Source of the DNA: an uncultured bacterium
GTDB taxonomy: Bacteria; UBP6; UBA1177
Reading direction: 5' to 3'
DNA length: 64,000 bases
NCBI GenBank assembly: GCA_905233945.1
Contig: CAJOFY010000002.1
Coordinates: 67,188-131,187 of the forward strand
Shown here: in pieces, positions 8,518-17,957 of the stretch
Numbering within the stretch: the stretch's first letter is position 1
Layout of the letters: each line of letters starts with the position of its first letter
Made by a program: the position numbers and the translations under genes
The notes under the pieces: model-generated
Databases searched by the model: none
Seen by the model: only the letters and a program-made list of their open reading frames with translations
Told to the model about the DNA's origin: nothing

Positions 8518-9408
8518 ATGTTAAAGTTAGTGATTTTTTTGATTTTTTCGGCGATTTTTTGTTCATGCGCATCTGAACCTTCAGCAAAAGACGACAAGCC
8601 TTCGTCCGCGAGGACATCTGCTGCGGCAAAGGCTGCCAAAGAGCGTTACAGACTCACTTCCAAAGGTGACGAGATTAAGTTCGACGGCAAAGTCTACGAA
8701 ATGAAACAGTACGATGTAAACAAAGACAAAAAACCTGATATTATTAACGTTTTCAAGAAAGTCCCGAATGAAAAGGGAGGACATGATCTTGTGATTTCCG
8801 TCAAAATGATGGATCTTAACCACGATTCAAAAATTGATGTATGGCGCTACTTCAACGAAGAGACAGGTGCAGTGGTCAAAGAGGATCTTGACCTTGATTT
8901 CGACAACAGCGTTGACCGTGTCGACTACTTCATCGGCGGCGTTGTCAGAAGAAGCGAGTTCGATTTCCAGTTCGACGAGAAACCGGACATCATTAAAAGT
9001 TACGACGAAACCGGACAGATCATCGCCATAGAATCAGACCAGAACGGTGACGGCATCATCGATTACTGGGAATATTACAAAAACGGCGTCATCGAAAAGA
9101 TTGAAAAAGACACAAACAAGGACGGAAAGCCGGATGTTTCCAAAATGCCGGGTGACGAAGATTTCAAAAGCGCAGAGCCCGTTGACGAGAAACTTGAGGC
9201 GAAACCTGCCGAGAATGTTCAGGAAAAGCCTGAAGACGAGATAAAAGTCGAAATCGAAACTGCAGAAGAACCGGAACCGGCTGCGGCTCAGGCTGCCGAG
9301 ACTGCGAAAGAAGAAGTAAAAGCTGAAGCTGCCAAGGCTGCGGAAGAAGAGCCGAAACAGGAAGAACCGCAGCAGGAAGAGGCAAAACCTGCGGAAGAAT
9401 CGAAATAG
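8518..9408 (+). CDS. Lipoprotein with Asp-rich calcium-binding-like repeats and a Glu/Ala-rich tail
   Basis: The 296-residue product starts at ATG 8518, preceded by GAGG; an in-frame upstream ATT/TTG region lacks a ribosome site. A hydrophobic leader ends in a lipobox-like IFCSC. Residues about 45-205 hold about six spaced Asp-rich motifs (DVNKDKKPD, DLNHDSKID, DLDFDNSVD, DQNGDGIID, DTNKDGKPD), each followed by an aromatic strand such as WRYF, VDYF or WEYY. They resemble EF-hand or thrombospondin type 3 loops, which suggests calcium binding. The last ~90 residues are repetitive Glu/Ala/Pro/Lys. It leads the lolC-lolD-bamA unit. Its function is unknown; an envelope role is inferred from the company it keeps. 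Confidence 0.85.
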   Translation: MLKLVIFLIFSAIFCSCASEPSAKDDKPSSARTSAAAKAAKERYRLTSKGDEIKFDGKVYEMKQYDVNKDKKPDIINVFKKVPNEKGGHDLVISVKMMDLNHDSKIDVWRYFNEETGAVVKEDLDLDFDNSVDRVDYFIGGVVRRSEFDFQFDEKPDIIKSYDETGQIIAIESDQNGDGIIDYWEYYKNGVIEKIEKDTNKDGKPDVSKMPGDEDFKSAEPVDEKLEAKPAENVQEKPEDEIKVEIETAEEPEPAAAQAAETAKEEVKAEAAKAAEEEPKQEEPQQEEAKPAEESK

Positions 9409-9450
9409 TTCCGCAAAAATCCTTGTTTTCCCCAGTTTCAAGAGATCCGA

Positions 9451-10749
9451 ATGAGTGAATTTGTCAGGTTTATCGCTTTAAGATACTTCACTCAAAGTCA
9501 CCGCAAACGTACCCTCTCACTTATTTCCCTTATTTCGGTGCTCGGGCTTTCGCTCGGTGTCGCAACTTTGATAATCGTCCTTTCGGTTATGGACGGTTTG
9601 ATTGCAAAAACCGAGGAAATCGTTCTCAAATCGGCAACTCATGCCAATGTTTACAGACTGGTCGGAAATTTTGACACCTATACCGAAGTCGCAAAGCAGG
9701 TCGAATCGATTCCAGGCGTACTCGGGGCGGCTCCGGTTGTATTCAGGGAAGTGCTTCTCATGTCGGAAAAAGGGCTTGCAACCGCGTTTCTGAACGGGAT
9801 CGAGCCTGAAGGATACAAAAAAATAGCAGATCTTTCGGAACTTGTCGTCAAAGGTGACTATAACTGCATGAAATTGAAGGAAAAATGCGGATATGTCGCG
9901 CAGAATCTCTCGAAAATAAGCGACCTCGACGAATTTCTGGATGAAAAACCGCAGTTTATCCCCGCTGTTTTGGGAAGTGACCTTGCAGAAAAGCTGAAGG
10001 TTTCGCCGGGTTCCGTAATATCGCTTGTAACTTCGGGTTCGAGAAGCACTGCCGGCGAAGATGCAATGCCTGTGAGCGGCAATCTGGTCGTTGCCGGAAT
10101 TTTTGAATCGGGAATGTACGACTACGATTCCCGCTATCTTTATGCCGGACTCGAGGAAACGCAGCAGCTTCTCGACATCGGGCGCAACGTGAGTTTTGTT
10201 TCGACAAAAGTTGACGAGCCCGGGAAAATCGAGGACTTCCGGATCATGATGAGCGAGAGGGTCGGCGGTTTTCCGTTTGCAGTCCAGGACTGGCGTGACC
10301 TCCACAAAACTACATTCAAATTTTTTCATCTCCAGAAGCTGATAATGTTCATAATCCTCGTTTTTATCGCGGTCGTCGCATCATTCGGAATAATCACGAC
10401 GCTGATCATGCTCGTCATCGACAAGACGCGTGAAGTATCTATTCTGCGTTCCGTAGGAGCTAAAAAACGGGTGATCCGCGGAATTTTCATGCTCGACGGA
10501 TTTATAATCGGCCTTTTGGGAACGGTCCTCGGCTCGATTTTTGCAGTAGCGGTCTGTTTTCTGCTGAAAAATATCGAATTTCAGATAAGCAAAGAAATAT
10601 ACTTTTTTTCGACTTTGCCGGTGCAGATGTCGGTCGAGACATTTGCAGCCGTTATATTTTCAACGCTTCTGATTTCGGTTGCGGCGACGCTTTATCCGAG
10701 TATCAAGGCTTCCGGAATCACTCCGGTAGAGGGGCTTAGACATGAGTAA
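9451..10749 (+). CDS. lolC: Lipoprotein-releasing ABC transporter permease LolC/LolE
   Basis: This is the membrane subunit that extracts lipoproteins from the inner membrane and passes them to LolA. It has 432 residues. The N-terminal RFIALRYFTQSHRKR and a first helix (LGVATLIIVLSVMDG) are typical. A large periplasmic domain (about residues 50-285) and three C-terminal helices complete the LolC/E FtsX-like topology, including LVIDKTREVSILRSVGAKK between helices two and three. Only one permease gene is present, so the transporter may be a homodimer (LolF-like use), or the partner may lie elsewhere. It is followed 51 bases later by lolD. Confidence 0.92.
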   Translation: MSEFVRFIALRYFTQSHRKRTLSLISLISVLGLSLGVATLIIVLSVMDGLIAKTEEIVLKSATHANVYRLVGNFDTYTEVAKQVESIPGVLGAAPVVFREVLLMSEKGLATAFLNGIEPEGYKKIADLSELVVKGDYNCMKLKEKCGYVAQNLSKISDLDEFLDEKPQFIPAVLGSDLAEKLKVSPGSVISLVTSGSRSTAGEDAMPVSGNLVVAGIFESGMYDYDSRYLYAGLEETQQLLDIGRNVSFVSTKVDEPGKIEDFRIMMSERVGGFPFAVQDWRDLHKTTFKFFHLQKLIMFIILVFIAVVASFGIITTLIMLVIDKTREVSILRSVGAKKRVIRGIFMLDGFIIGLLGTVLGSIFAVAVCFLLKNIEFQISKEIYFFSTLPVQMSVETFAAVIFSTLLISVAATLYPSIKASGITPVEGLRHE

Positions 10750-10800
10750 AGTATTGTCGGAGCGCGGGCGGCCCGCCTGCATTGGAGATGAGGTTGCAAT

Positions 10801-11481
10801 ATGAGTGAAAACGCTATTCTGACTTTGGAAAACATAAAAAAATCCTACTTTGTGGAAGGTCACAGGATAGATGTCCTGCGCGGCGTAAATCTGGAAATGA
10901 AAGAGGGCGAGCACCTTTCGCTTACCGGAAAAAGCGGCTCGGGAAAATCGACTCTGCTCAACATAATGGCAACTCTGGAGAAGCCCGACAGCGGCAGACT
11001 TCTGCTCAAAGGCGAGGAACCCTCAAAGTTTTCTGATGCAAAGCTCAGCGCCTTCAGAAACCGTGAAATCGGCATCGTTTTCCAGTTTCACCATCTTCTG
11101 CCGGAATTTACGGCGCTTGAAAACGTTGCGATCCCGCTGATGCTGACCCAGTCGAAAAAAACGGCTCTCGAAAAGGCTGAAAAAATGCTCGGAAGGGTCG
11201 CACTTTCGCACCGTCTGAACCACAAACCGGCGGAACTTTCGGGCGGAGAGCAGCAGCGCGTCGCCATTGCCCGGGCACTTGTCACAGAGCCGTCGCTTCT
11301 TTTGATGGATGAACCTACGGGAAATCTGGACAACGAGACAGGAAAAATGATAATAGCACTTATTCTTTCCATTGCTGAGGAAAGAAATTTGACGACTCTT
11401 TTCGTTACGCACAATCAGGATTTTGCTGCGGAAATGGGAAGAGTTATTGAGATAAATGAAGGAGTTATCCGTAGTATATGA
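10801..11481 (+). CDS. lolD: Lipoprotein-releasing ABC transporter ATPase LolD
   Basis: LolD powers the release of lipoproteins by the LolC/E permease encoded just upstream. The 226-residue protein has Walker A GKSGSGKST near residue 44, the Q-loop VFQFHHLLPEFTALENV, signature LSGGEQQRVAIARAL, and Walker B LLLMDEPTGNLD. The H-loop is in LFVTHNQDFA. The FQFHHLLPEF segment is characteristic of LolD as against other MacB-like ATPases. The stop overlaps the bamA start by 4 bases, so lipoprotein sorting and outer-membrane protein assembly are coupled in one transcript. Confidence 0.95.
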   Translation: MSENAILTLENIKKSYFVEGHRIDVLRGVNLEMKEGEHLSLTGKSGSGKSTLLNIMATLEKPDSGRLLLKGEEPSKFSDAKLSAFRNREIGIVFQFHHLLPEFTALENVAIPLMLTQSKKTALEKAEKMLGRVALSHRLNHKPAELSGGEQQRVAIARALVTEPSLLLMDEPTGNLDNETGKMIIALILSIAEERNLTTLFVTHNQDFAAEMGRVIEINEGVIRSI

Positions 11482-13811
11482 ATAAATTTTTTCTCTTTTT
11501 TGCTGTTTTTCTTCTTTTTCTGCCGGTGATCGCGCTTCAGGTCGACGATGTCGCGGTAGAGGGAACAATCAGGACGGAACAGTCGATTCTGACGCAGTAT
11601 TTCAAAGAAAAACGGGACTACAGCGAAAAGGAAATAAATGAAATTCTTGAAAAAATCATTGCAATCGAGATTTTTGAGGATGTTTCGATCTATTACGATG
11701 ACGCAAAACATCTTCTGAAATTCAAAGTCGTGGAGTTTCCGATAATCCGCTCGGTCAAATTTTCCGGCAACAAGAAAATTGACAGCGACGACATCAAGGA
11801 AGTTCTCACAGTCAAGAAAAACGAACTCCTCGACATGAACAAAATTTCCAAAAATACTGCTGCGATTTTAGGGCTTTACCACGACAAGGGCTATCTTTCG
11901 GCTACTGTTGACGCCGATGTTGCACTCGACAAGGAGAAGCAGGAAGTCAACATCGATTTCAAAATTTCGGAAGGCCGTACAAGTCGCGTCAAAAAGGTTA
12001 CGATTGTCGGCAACAAATACCTTTCGGAAGCTGAACTCAAAAAATACATGACAGTGCAGGAAGACGGTCTTTTCTCGATTTTCAACGACGGCGGCTACAA
12101 GAAAAGCGCGCTGGAAGAGAGCATGGGGGCAATTACTTATCTCTACAACGAAAACGGTTTTGTCGATGTCAAAGTGTCGAAACCGACTGTCACGATTTCG
12201 AAAGACAAGCGCGACATCTACATTTCATACATCGTTGAAGAGGGAAAACGCTACAAAGTCGGCCAATACGAGATCGAAGGCGATACGCTCGACAGCGGCA
12301 AACTGCCCGACATGAAGTTCACGCAGAAACCGGGCGAATGGTACCAGCACTCGAAAACCATCAAGGATTTCGAGAGACTGAAAAGCATTTACGGAAACGA
12401 AGGCTATCCTTTTGTCGAAATTCTCCCCGGCAGGCATCTTGACGACAGAAAGCAGTCTGTCGACATGAATTTTATCGTCAGAAAAGGTGAAAAGTGCTTT
12501 ATCGAGGAAGTCGCCTTCACCGGCAACGACAGGACGCGCGACAAAGTTCTGCGCCGCGAAATGGAGATTTCGGAGGGCGATCTCTACAACTACTCGCAGC
12601 AGAAAGAAAGTGAATTTAACCTGAAAAGAACCGGTTTCTACGACGAAGTAAAAATCGAAGTCGTCAAAGGCTCGTCTCCCAACATGGCGAAAATGGTCGT
12701 TACTGTCAAGGAACGTAAAAGCGGAACATTCAATGTCGGCGCCGGTTTCTCGTCGTTCGAGAGTTTCCTTTTCAACGCGAAAGTCGAACAGAACAACTTC
12801 CTGGGTTACGGTCAGAGTCTGAGTCTTTCCGGACAGCTCAGCAGAATGCGCCGCGAAGTGAGCCTTAGTTTCTATGAGCCGTGGTTTGTCGATTCCAATG
12901 TTTCGTTCAACGTTTCGTTCTATTACAGATACCTGAACTATGATTCCGATATTTACGAATACTATGCCGACTACAGCCAGAACAGCTTCGGTTTCAGTGT
13001 TACATTCGGTATTCCGCTTGCGAAGTACCTGCGTGCATACTTAGGCTACAAATTGAAAAAAGTCGACATCAACGGTGCGACGGAACACCAGATGAATTAC
13101 CTCTACCGCGACATTTTCTCCTCCGGTCTGACCGCAAGGCTTGCTGTTGATATGCGTAACGACAGAATGTACGCGACGAAAGGTATATACGTCATCGGCG
13201 GAGTCGAATACTTCCCGCGCTGGATGGGAAGCGACGAGGATATCCTCAACCTCGACTTCAACTTCAGGTGGTATCAGGAACTTTTTCTTGGCGTCGTTTT
13301 CAGGACAAATATCGAGCTCGGCTACAATATCCATTTGCAGAACAAGCCGCTGCCATACGCCGAAAGGTTCAAGCTCGGCGGCATGTACAGCGTCCGCGGA
13401 TATCCGTTCTATTCGATAGGACCGAACCACGACCGCAGCGACACCGACTACAACATTCCGTCTGACGGAAAGGATCCGACAAGTTCGACCTATCCTTACA
13501 TCATCGGCGGCGACAAACAGTTCATAATGAACAACGAGCTTGAGATTCCGATTGTAAAATCGATGCGTATAAGCATTGTAGGCTTTGTCGATCTCGGCAA
13601 CTCGTGGGCGAAGGACGAGCATCTTTTCTACATAAATTCCAAGGAAAACGATATCTATGACCTTCCTCTCGGCGTTTTGTGGAGCGCCGGATTCGGTCTG
13701 CGCTGGGTAACTCCGATGGCTCCGCTTTCGTTTGAATGGGGCTTCCCGCTTACCCCGAGACCGGGTGACCCGAAATTCCAGTTCGAGTTCAACATCAAAA
13801 ACTCTTTCTGA
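11478..13811 (+). CDS. bamA: Outer-membrane protein assembly factor BamA
   Basis: BamA inserts beta-barrel proteins into the outer membrane. The 777-residue protein has a cleavable signal peptide (about residues 1-19). A series of POTRA domains fills roughly residues 20-410, with repeated patterns such as VKFSGNKKIDSDDIKEVL and VAFTGNDRTRDKVLRREM. A C-terminal 16-stranded Omp85 barrel follows. The conserved lid-lock motif appears as GGMYSVRGYPF near residue 637. The last residue is Phe (FNIKNSF), as expected for BAM substrates. The gene overlaps lolD by 4 bases and is followed by apbE. No ompH/skp or lpxD is seen here, unlike in many proteobacteria. Confidence 0.96.
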   Translation: MNKFFLFFAVFLLFLPVIALQVDDVAVEGTIRTEQSILTQYFKEKRDYSEKEINEILEKIIAIEIFEDVSIYYDDAKHLLKFKVVEFPIIRSVKFSGNKKIDSDDIKEVLTVKKNELLDMNKISKNTAAILGLYHDKGYLSATVDADVALDKEKQEVNIDFKISEGRTSRVKKVTIVGNKYLSEAELKKYMTVQEDGLFSIFNDGGYKKSALEESMGAITYLYNENGFVDVKVSKPTVTISKDKRDIYISYIVEEGKRYKVGQYEIEGDTLDSGKLPDMKFTQKPGEWYQHSKTIKDFERLKSIYGNEGYPFVEILPGRHLDDRKQSVDMNFIVRKGEKCFIEEVAFTGNDRTRDKVLRREMEISEGDLYNYSQQKESEFNLKRTGFYDEVKIEVVKGSSPNMAKMVVTVKERKSGTFNVGAGFSSFESFLFNAKVEQNNFLGYGQSLSLSGQLSRMRREVSLSFYEPWFVDSNVSFNVSFYYRYLNYDSDIYEYYADYSQNSFGFSVTFGIPLAKYLRAYLGYKLKKVDINGATEHQMNYLYRDIFSSGLTARLAVDMRNDRMYATKGIYVIGGVEYFPRWMGSDEDILNLDFNFRWYQELFLGVVFRTNIELGYNIHLQNKPLPYAERFKLGGMYSVRGYPFYSIGPNHDRSDTDYNIPSDGKDPTSSTYPYIIGGDKQFIMNNELEIPIVKSMRISIVGFVDLGNSWAKDEHLFYINSKENDIYDLPLGVLWSAGFGLRWVTPMAPLSFEWGFPLTPRPGDPKFQFEFNIKNSF

Positions 13812-13821
13812 CGGAGCGCGC

Positions 13822-14799
13822 ATGAACAAAGTGAAAGGCTTGGCAAAAATCGTTTTTTTTCTTTTTCTGCCGGGCTTTTTCTGCGGATGCGCGAAAAAAA
13901 CGGAAGTGCAGAGTTTCACTTTTTCCGGCATGGGAACGGTTCTGAGTGTAATTTACACCGGCGAAAAGAACGAAGCTGCCGAAAACGCGGTGAAAAAAGA
14001 CGCGGAAACTGTTGAAAACGAGCTCAGCTACTACAAAGAATCGAGTTTCGTCTCGATTCTGAACCGCGAAGCGCACGAAAAAGAGGTCAAAGTCCCCTCT
14101 CATGTCTGCCGGCTGATTGAAGACAGTCTGAAATACGGCGAAATGAGCGGCGGTTTTTTTGACATAACCTACAAAAGCACGGGAGAACTCTGGGAAAACA
14201 ATGGAAACAAAATTCCGGATGAAAAAGCGATCGAGGAAAAACAGCGTTTCGTAGGCGGTGACAAAGTAGAAGTCAACTGTGAAGAAAACGTAATAAAATT
14301 CGCAAACAATGGCGTTAGAATCGATCTCGGAGGAGTCGCGAAAGGTTATGCGATAGACCGCGCAGGGGAAGTCCTGAAAAAGCACGGAATAGAAAATTTT
14401 ATTGTCAATTACGGCGGCGATATGCTTGTCTGCGGCAGCAAAAACGGAAATCCGTGGTCCGTCGGCATAAAAAATCCAGACAATACTTCGGAAATACTGA
14501 AAAAACTCGAAATAAACCCGTCAGGATGCACCGGAATTGCGACTAGCGGCGACTACGAGAGATTTTTTATGATAGAAGGCGAGGCTTTTTCGCACATAAT
14601 GAACCCTAAAACGGGAAAACCGGTGAAAGATGCGAAATCTGTCACTGTAATCGGGAAGAACGCGGTTCTGACGGATGCTGCCGCGACTGCTGTTTCAGTT
14701 GCTCTGCACGAAAAAGAGGCTGTCGAAAAAATTGTGGAAAAATTCAATGTAAAAATATATACTCTCGGCGCAAAAGGTTCGCTCTTGAAAGAATGGTGA
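13822..14799 (+). CDS. apbE: FAD:protein FMN transferase (ApbE family lipoprotein)
   Basis: ApbE covalently attaches FMN to threonines of periplasmic flavoproteins such as Nqr/Rnf subunits. The start at ATG 13822, after GGAG, gives 325 residues with a leader ending in GFFCGC, a lipobox. An earlier in-frame ATG would run through the end of bamA and lacks a signal sequence. Family motifs are FSGMGTVLSVIY, DLGGVAKGYAIDRAGEVL, FIVNYGGDMLVCG, SHIMNPKTGKPV and LTDAAATAVSVAL, the last with the metal-binding Asp. No Rnf or Nqr genes lie in the window, so its target is not visible. Confidence 0.93.
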   Translation: MNKVKGLAKIVFFLFLPGFFCGCAKKTEVQSFTFSGMGTVLSVIYTGEKNEAAENAVKKDAETVENELSYYKESSFVSILNREAHEKEVKVPSHVCRLIEDSLKYGEMSGGFFDITYKSTGELWENNGNKIPDEKAIEEKQRFVGGDKVEVNCEENVIKFANNGVRIDLGGVAKGYAIDRAGEVLKKHGIENFIVNYGGDMLVCGSKNGNPWSVGIKNPDNTSEILKKLEINPSGCTGIATSGDYERFFMIEGEAFSHIMNPKTGKPVKDAKSVTVIGKNAVLTDAAATAVSVALHEKEAVEKIVEKFNVKIYTLGAKGSLLKEW

Positions 14800-14826
14800 T
14801 TTAATGTCGGCAAAGCAGGGTGTCAA

Positions 14827-17800
14827 ATGAAATGTTTTTACTGTTCTAAATCGGATGAAAACGGAGAAGCCGGAGTCTGTTCAGGCTGCGGCAAAAGTTT
14901 GGCTCGAATATGTCCGGTATGCAAAATAAAGTATGAAAAAAATGCGAAATTCTGCATGTCGTGCGGCGGAAAACTCGATGATTTACCCGTCAAATCCGAA
15001 AAAAGCGAAACGGCACCGGAACCGGCAGAAGACGATAGCGTAAAAATTGAATTTGACGACGACATTCCGCGCGGTGTTTCCGAGACCGCAGAAAGTCCGG
15101 CCAAAAAGGAAAAGGAGGATTTTCTCGAAATAGATCTCGGCATCGAAGCGGCTCCTGAAGAGGATCCGGGTGAAAAAACGCTCAAAGTCCAGACTGAGCA
15201 GCCGTCTGAAAGAAAACCTCGTGTCACGATTGAAATAAAAATGGATGACGACCATGATAAAGAGGAGGATTCCGGACCTGATCTTCAGTTCGAAAAGCAG
15301 GTCATGGAGCAGCGCAAACGTGGCAGCGAGCCGAAACATGATGCCAGACCGTACAGAAAAACGCTTGAATCCATTGAAGAAAAATCGGCTAACGACTTTA
15401 TTACCAAATGGGAGTCCCGCAGAGATCCGAAAGAAATCAAAAAAACTCAGGAATCCAGGAAGGATGACAACAGTTTTGACGCTCTTTTCGCTGAGCTGAC
15501 ATCCCTGACCAATGAAGTGGTGCAGGAAGTCGCCGAAGTTTCCGGAAAGCGCGGAAAAGCAAAGCCGCAGCCCCTTTTTGAAACACCTGCCGGAGAACAT
15601 GAGGGAGCAGCGCAGCCTGCAAAAAAACAGGAGGAACCCGAAGCTCTCACACTGGAGATAGAACCTGCCGGAACCTCTGACGAGGCAGTTGAGCTTGTTG
15701 CTGAAACTTCGGAAGAAAAAATTCCTGAAAAAACAGAGGTCACTGAAGAACATAAACCTGATGACGCGGCTTTTGCGGCGGCGGAGCAGATGCTTGTCAA
15801 AAGTGCCTCGAATTATAAACTGAAACCGCGGCAGGTTAACGAGACTTATGATGTTTCGTTCAATGCTCTTATCGCAGAAACCGTGACTCCGGAATTTGAG
15901 GATTCATGCACGCCGATGCTCAGAAAAATCGAGCAGAGATTCCGTGTCTGCAAAGGTGGCTCTTTCTTTCTGCGCGGGGCGTCAGGCATAGGCAAAGGTC
16001 GTTTTTTCAGCAAAATCAAGGCTTTTTCCGAAAAAAACAAAGGCGGAGACCTTTCGTTCAGAGTCATTGTCAGCGATGCCAACATTTTTGATTTTGATTT
16101 TATGATTTTCATTAGTCTTATCAAGGAGTTGATGGGAATTTCAGGCGATGATCCCGCTGCGGTGGCTAAAAAATTCAACTCTGTTTTCGGCGACGCGCTT
16201 CCGGAAGGCAAAAAAGAGTGCCTTACCGCTCTCATCTGCCTCAATTTTGTTCCGCTCAAAACAAAACTGCCGAAACATGACATGGAGTATCTGATTTCAT
16301 ACGTTCTCTACTGCCTTAGCCGCAACAAGCCCGTTCTCTGGGTTATAAACAACGCAAACGCGCTCAATGTCAGGACTGTGAAGTTTCTCTCGAACCTCCA
16401 TTCCATCTTTGATTACGCGCCGATGGCTGTTGTCTGCATAGTTGATCCTGATGCGCCGGTTCTCGCAAACGCTGAAAAGGAAAATATTTATGATTTCGCC
16501 GGTTTTGGTGAAAAAATGCTCGAAGAGACGGTGTATGAGGTCCTGGGCACAAACAGAATCCCTGCCGAAATCGAAAAACTTCTCCGCGAAAAAGCTGGCG
16601 GAAATATGCTTTTCACCCTTCAGCTTACCGAATACCTCAAGGATTTGGGGCTTATTTTTGAAATGAAGGGAAGCTGGCGTTTCGCAAAACTTCCCGACGA
16701 TTTCGAGTGTCCCGACAACATTGACGACCTTATCGCAAAACGCATAACCATGCTTCCGGAAGATCTTCTTGTCACGTTGAAGGAGATCACGCTTCTCAAT
16801 CTCTATTCTGTTCCGAGAGAGTTTTTTGCACATGTTGCGACGACAGGTTCCGAATGTGTCGACGAGCTTGTGAAAAAAGGTTATCTTGTCATTGACGGAG
16901 ACTCACTGCGCTTCGCTTCAAGAGCTATTCTGACAGCTCTAAAAAAGATGATAAAAATCGGTAAGCAGGAACGTGCTTTTTACCGCGGAACAGTCGACAA
17001 ACTGGCATCATCAAAGTTCGAGATCGGCTCGGTCAACAGGCACTGGCTGCTTCTCAGCTACATAAATCTGGGCGGAATCGTTGACAAGAACATGAATTCA
17101 TTTCTTTTCTCATCAGCGGTATATATGGAAAAACTGGGATTTTTCGAAATCGCGCAGAGAAGTTACCAGACGATAATTTCCTCTTTCGAAGCAGATGATA
17201 CCGAAGACGACTTCAGGATTCTTCCAGAAATAAAGAACGCGAGACTCTGGCGCATAGTCGAGCCGCAGTGGGCGAAAATCTTCTGGGAAAAGCTGCTCAC
17301 TTATGCAAAACAGCATTTCGACTATCATCTCGAGCTTCTTTCAAAGTCGGAACTTCTGCTTCTTGACGAGAAAAACATAAACTTTGTCGCAGTTGCGGAC
17401 ATAATCAAAAAATTCCACATCGCCGGATGTTACGAGGAAGAGTTCCGCCTTATCGACAAGACAACCGACATTTTGATCGGCAACGGAAATCATCTCGAAG
17501 CCAACACTTTCGCAGTCAGAGGTTACAAACTTCTGCGCGATGTTATCGTAAAGTCTGACGGAAAAGGTGTACGGCCTGCCGAATTTATCTATATTCTCTA
17601 CATCAGGAGCGCGTGCAAACTTGCCGAAATCTGCATAATGCTCAAAAACTATCCGCAGGCGACCACGATTTTGGAAGAATCGCTTAACTATGCTGACAAA
17701 TTCGGGATTTCATATTTCAAATCAAAAATCATGTTCCTGCTCGGCAAAATCAGGATGATGAACAACGAAGAGTGGGAAGATCTCATCAAGGACGGTTTCA

Positions 17801-17928
17801 CAAACGCCCTCATCGGCATGGATTTCTCGATTCTCAAGGCGTATCTCCACTTTTTCGAGGAAAACGGACTTGAAAACAACGAGTGGGTCGAGCCTTTCCT
17901 TGAATACAAAAACTGCATGAATTTCTGA
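14827..17928 (+). CDS. Zinc-ribbon AAA-type ATPase with helical C-terminal region
   Basis: The 1033-residue protein begins with two zinc ribbons (CFYCSK..CSGCGK and CPVCKIKY..CMSCGGK, residues about 3-47). A highly charged, Pro/Glu-rich disordered stretch follows to about residue 335. An ATPase domain has the P-loop GASGIGKG at 384-391 and a Walker B-like LWVINNANAL near residue 508. This architecture resembles the ATPase-plus-TPR half of large signalling proteins (adenylate-cyclase/serine-kinase-associated AAA or MalT-like STAND ATPases). The C-terminal ~350 residues are helical and TPR-like (ACKLAEICIMLKNYPQATTI). No cyclase or kinase domain is present. It is likely cytoplasmic; the partner is unknown. 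Confidence 0.8.
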   Translation: MKCFYCSKSDENGEAGVCSGCGKSLARICPVCKIKYEKNAKFCMSCGGKLDDLPVKSEKSETAPEPAEDDSVKIEFDDDIPRGVSETAESPAKKEKEDFLEIDLGIEAAPEEDPGEKTLKVQTEQPSERKPRVTIEIKMDDDHDKEEDSGPDLQFEKQVMEQRKRGSEPKHDARPYRKTLESIEEKSANDFITKWESRRDPKEIKKTQESRKDDNSFDALFAELTSLTNEVVQEVAEVSGKRGKAKPQPLFETPAGEHEGAAQPAKKQEEPEALTLEIEPAGTSDEAVELVAETSEEKIPEKTEVTEEHKPDDAAFAAAEQMLVKSASNYKLKPRQVNETYDVSFNALIAETVTPEFEDSCTPMLRKIEQRFRVCKGGSFFLRGASGIGKGRFFSKIKAFSEKNKGGDLSFRVIVSDANIFDFDFMIFISLIKELMGISGDDPAAVAKKFNSVFGDALPEGKKECLTALICLNFVPLKTKLPKHDMEYLISYVLYCLSRNKPVLWVINNANALNVRTVKFLSNLHSIFDYAPMAVVCIVDPDAPVLANAEKENIYDFAGFGEKMLEETVYEVLGTNRIPAEIEKLLREKAGGNMLFTLQLTEYLKDLGLIFEMKGSWRFAKLPDDFECPDNIDDLIAKRITMLPEDLLVTLKEITLLNLYSVPREFFAHVATTGSECVDELVKKGYLVIDGDSLRFASRAILTALKKMIKIGKQERAFYRGTVDKLASSKFEIGSVNRHWLLLSYINLGGIVDKNMNSFLFSSAVYMEKLGFFEIAQRSYQTIISSFEADDTEDDFRILPEIKNARLWRIVEPQWAKIFWEKLLTYAKQHFDYHLELLSKSELLLLDEKNINFVAVADIIKKFHIAGCYEEEFRLIDKTTDILIGNGNHLEANTFAVRGYKLLRDVIVKSDGKGVRPAEFIYILYIRSACKLAEICIMLKNYPQATTILEESLNYADKFGISYFKSKIMFLLGKIRMMNNEEWEDLIKDGFTNALIGMDFSILKAYLHFFEENGLENNEWVEPFLEYKNCMNF

Positions 17929-17957
17929 AAATCTTAATTTGTTTTTTTGAGGGAAAA

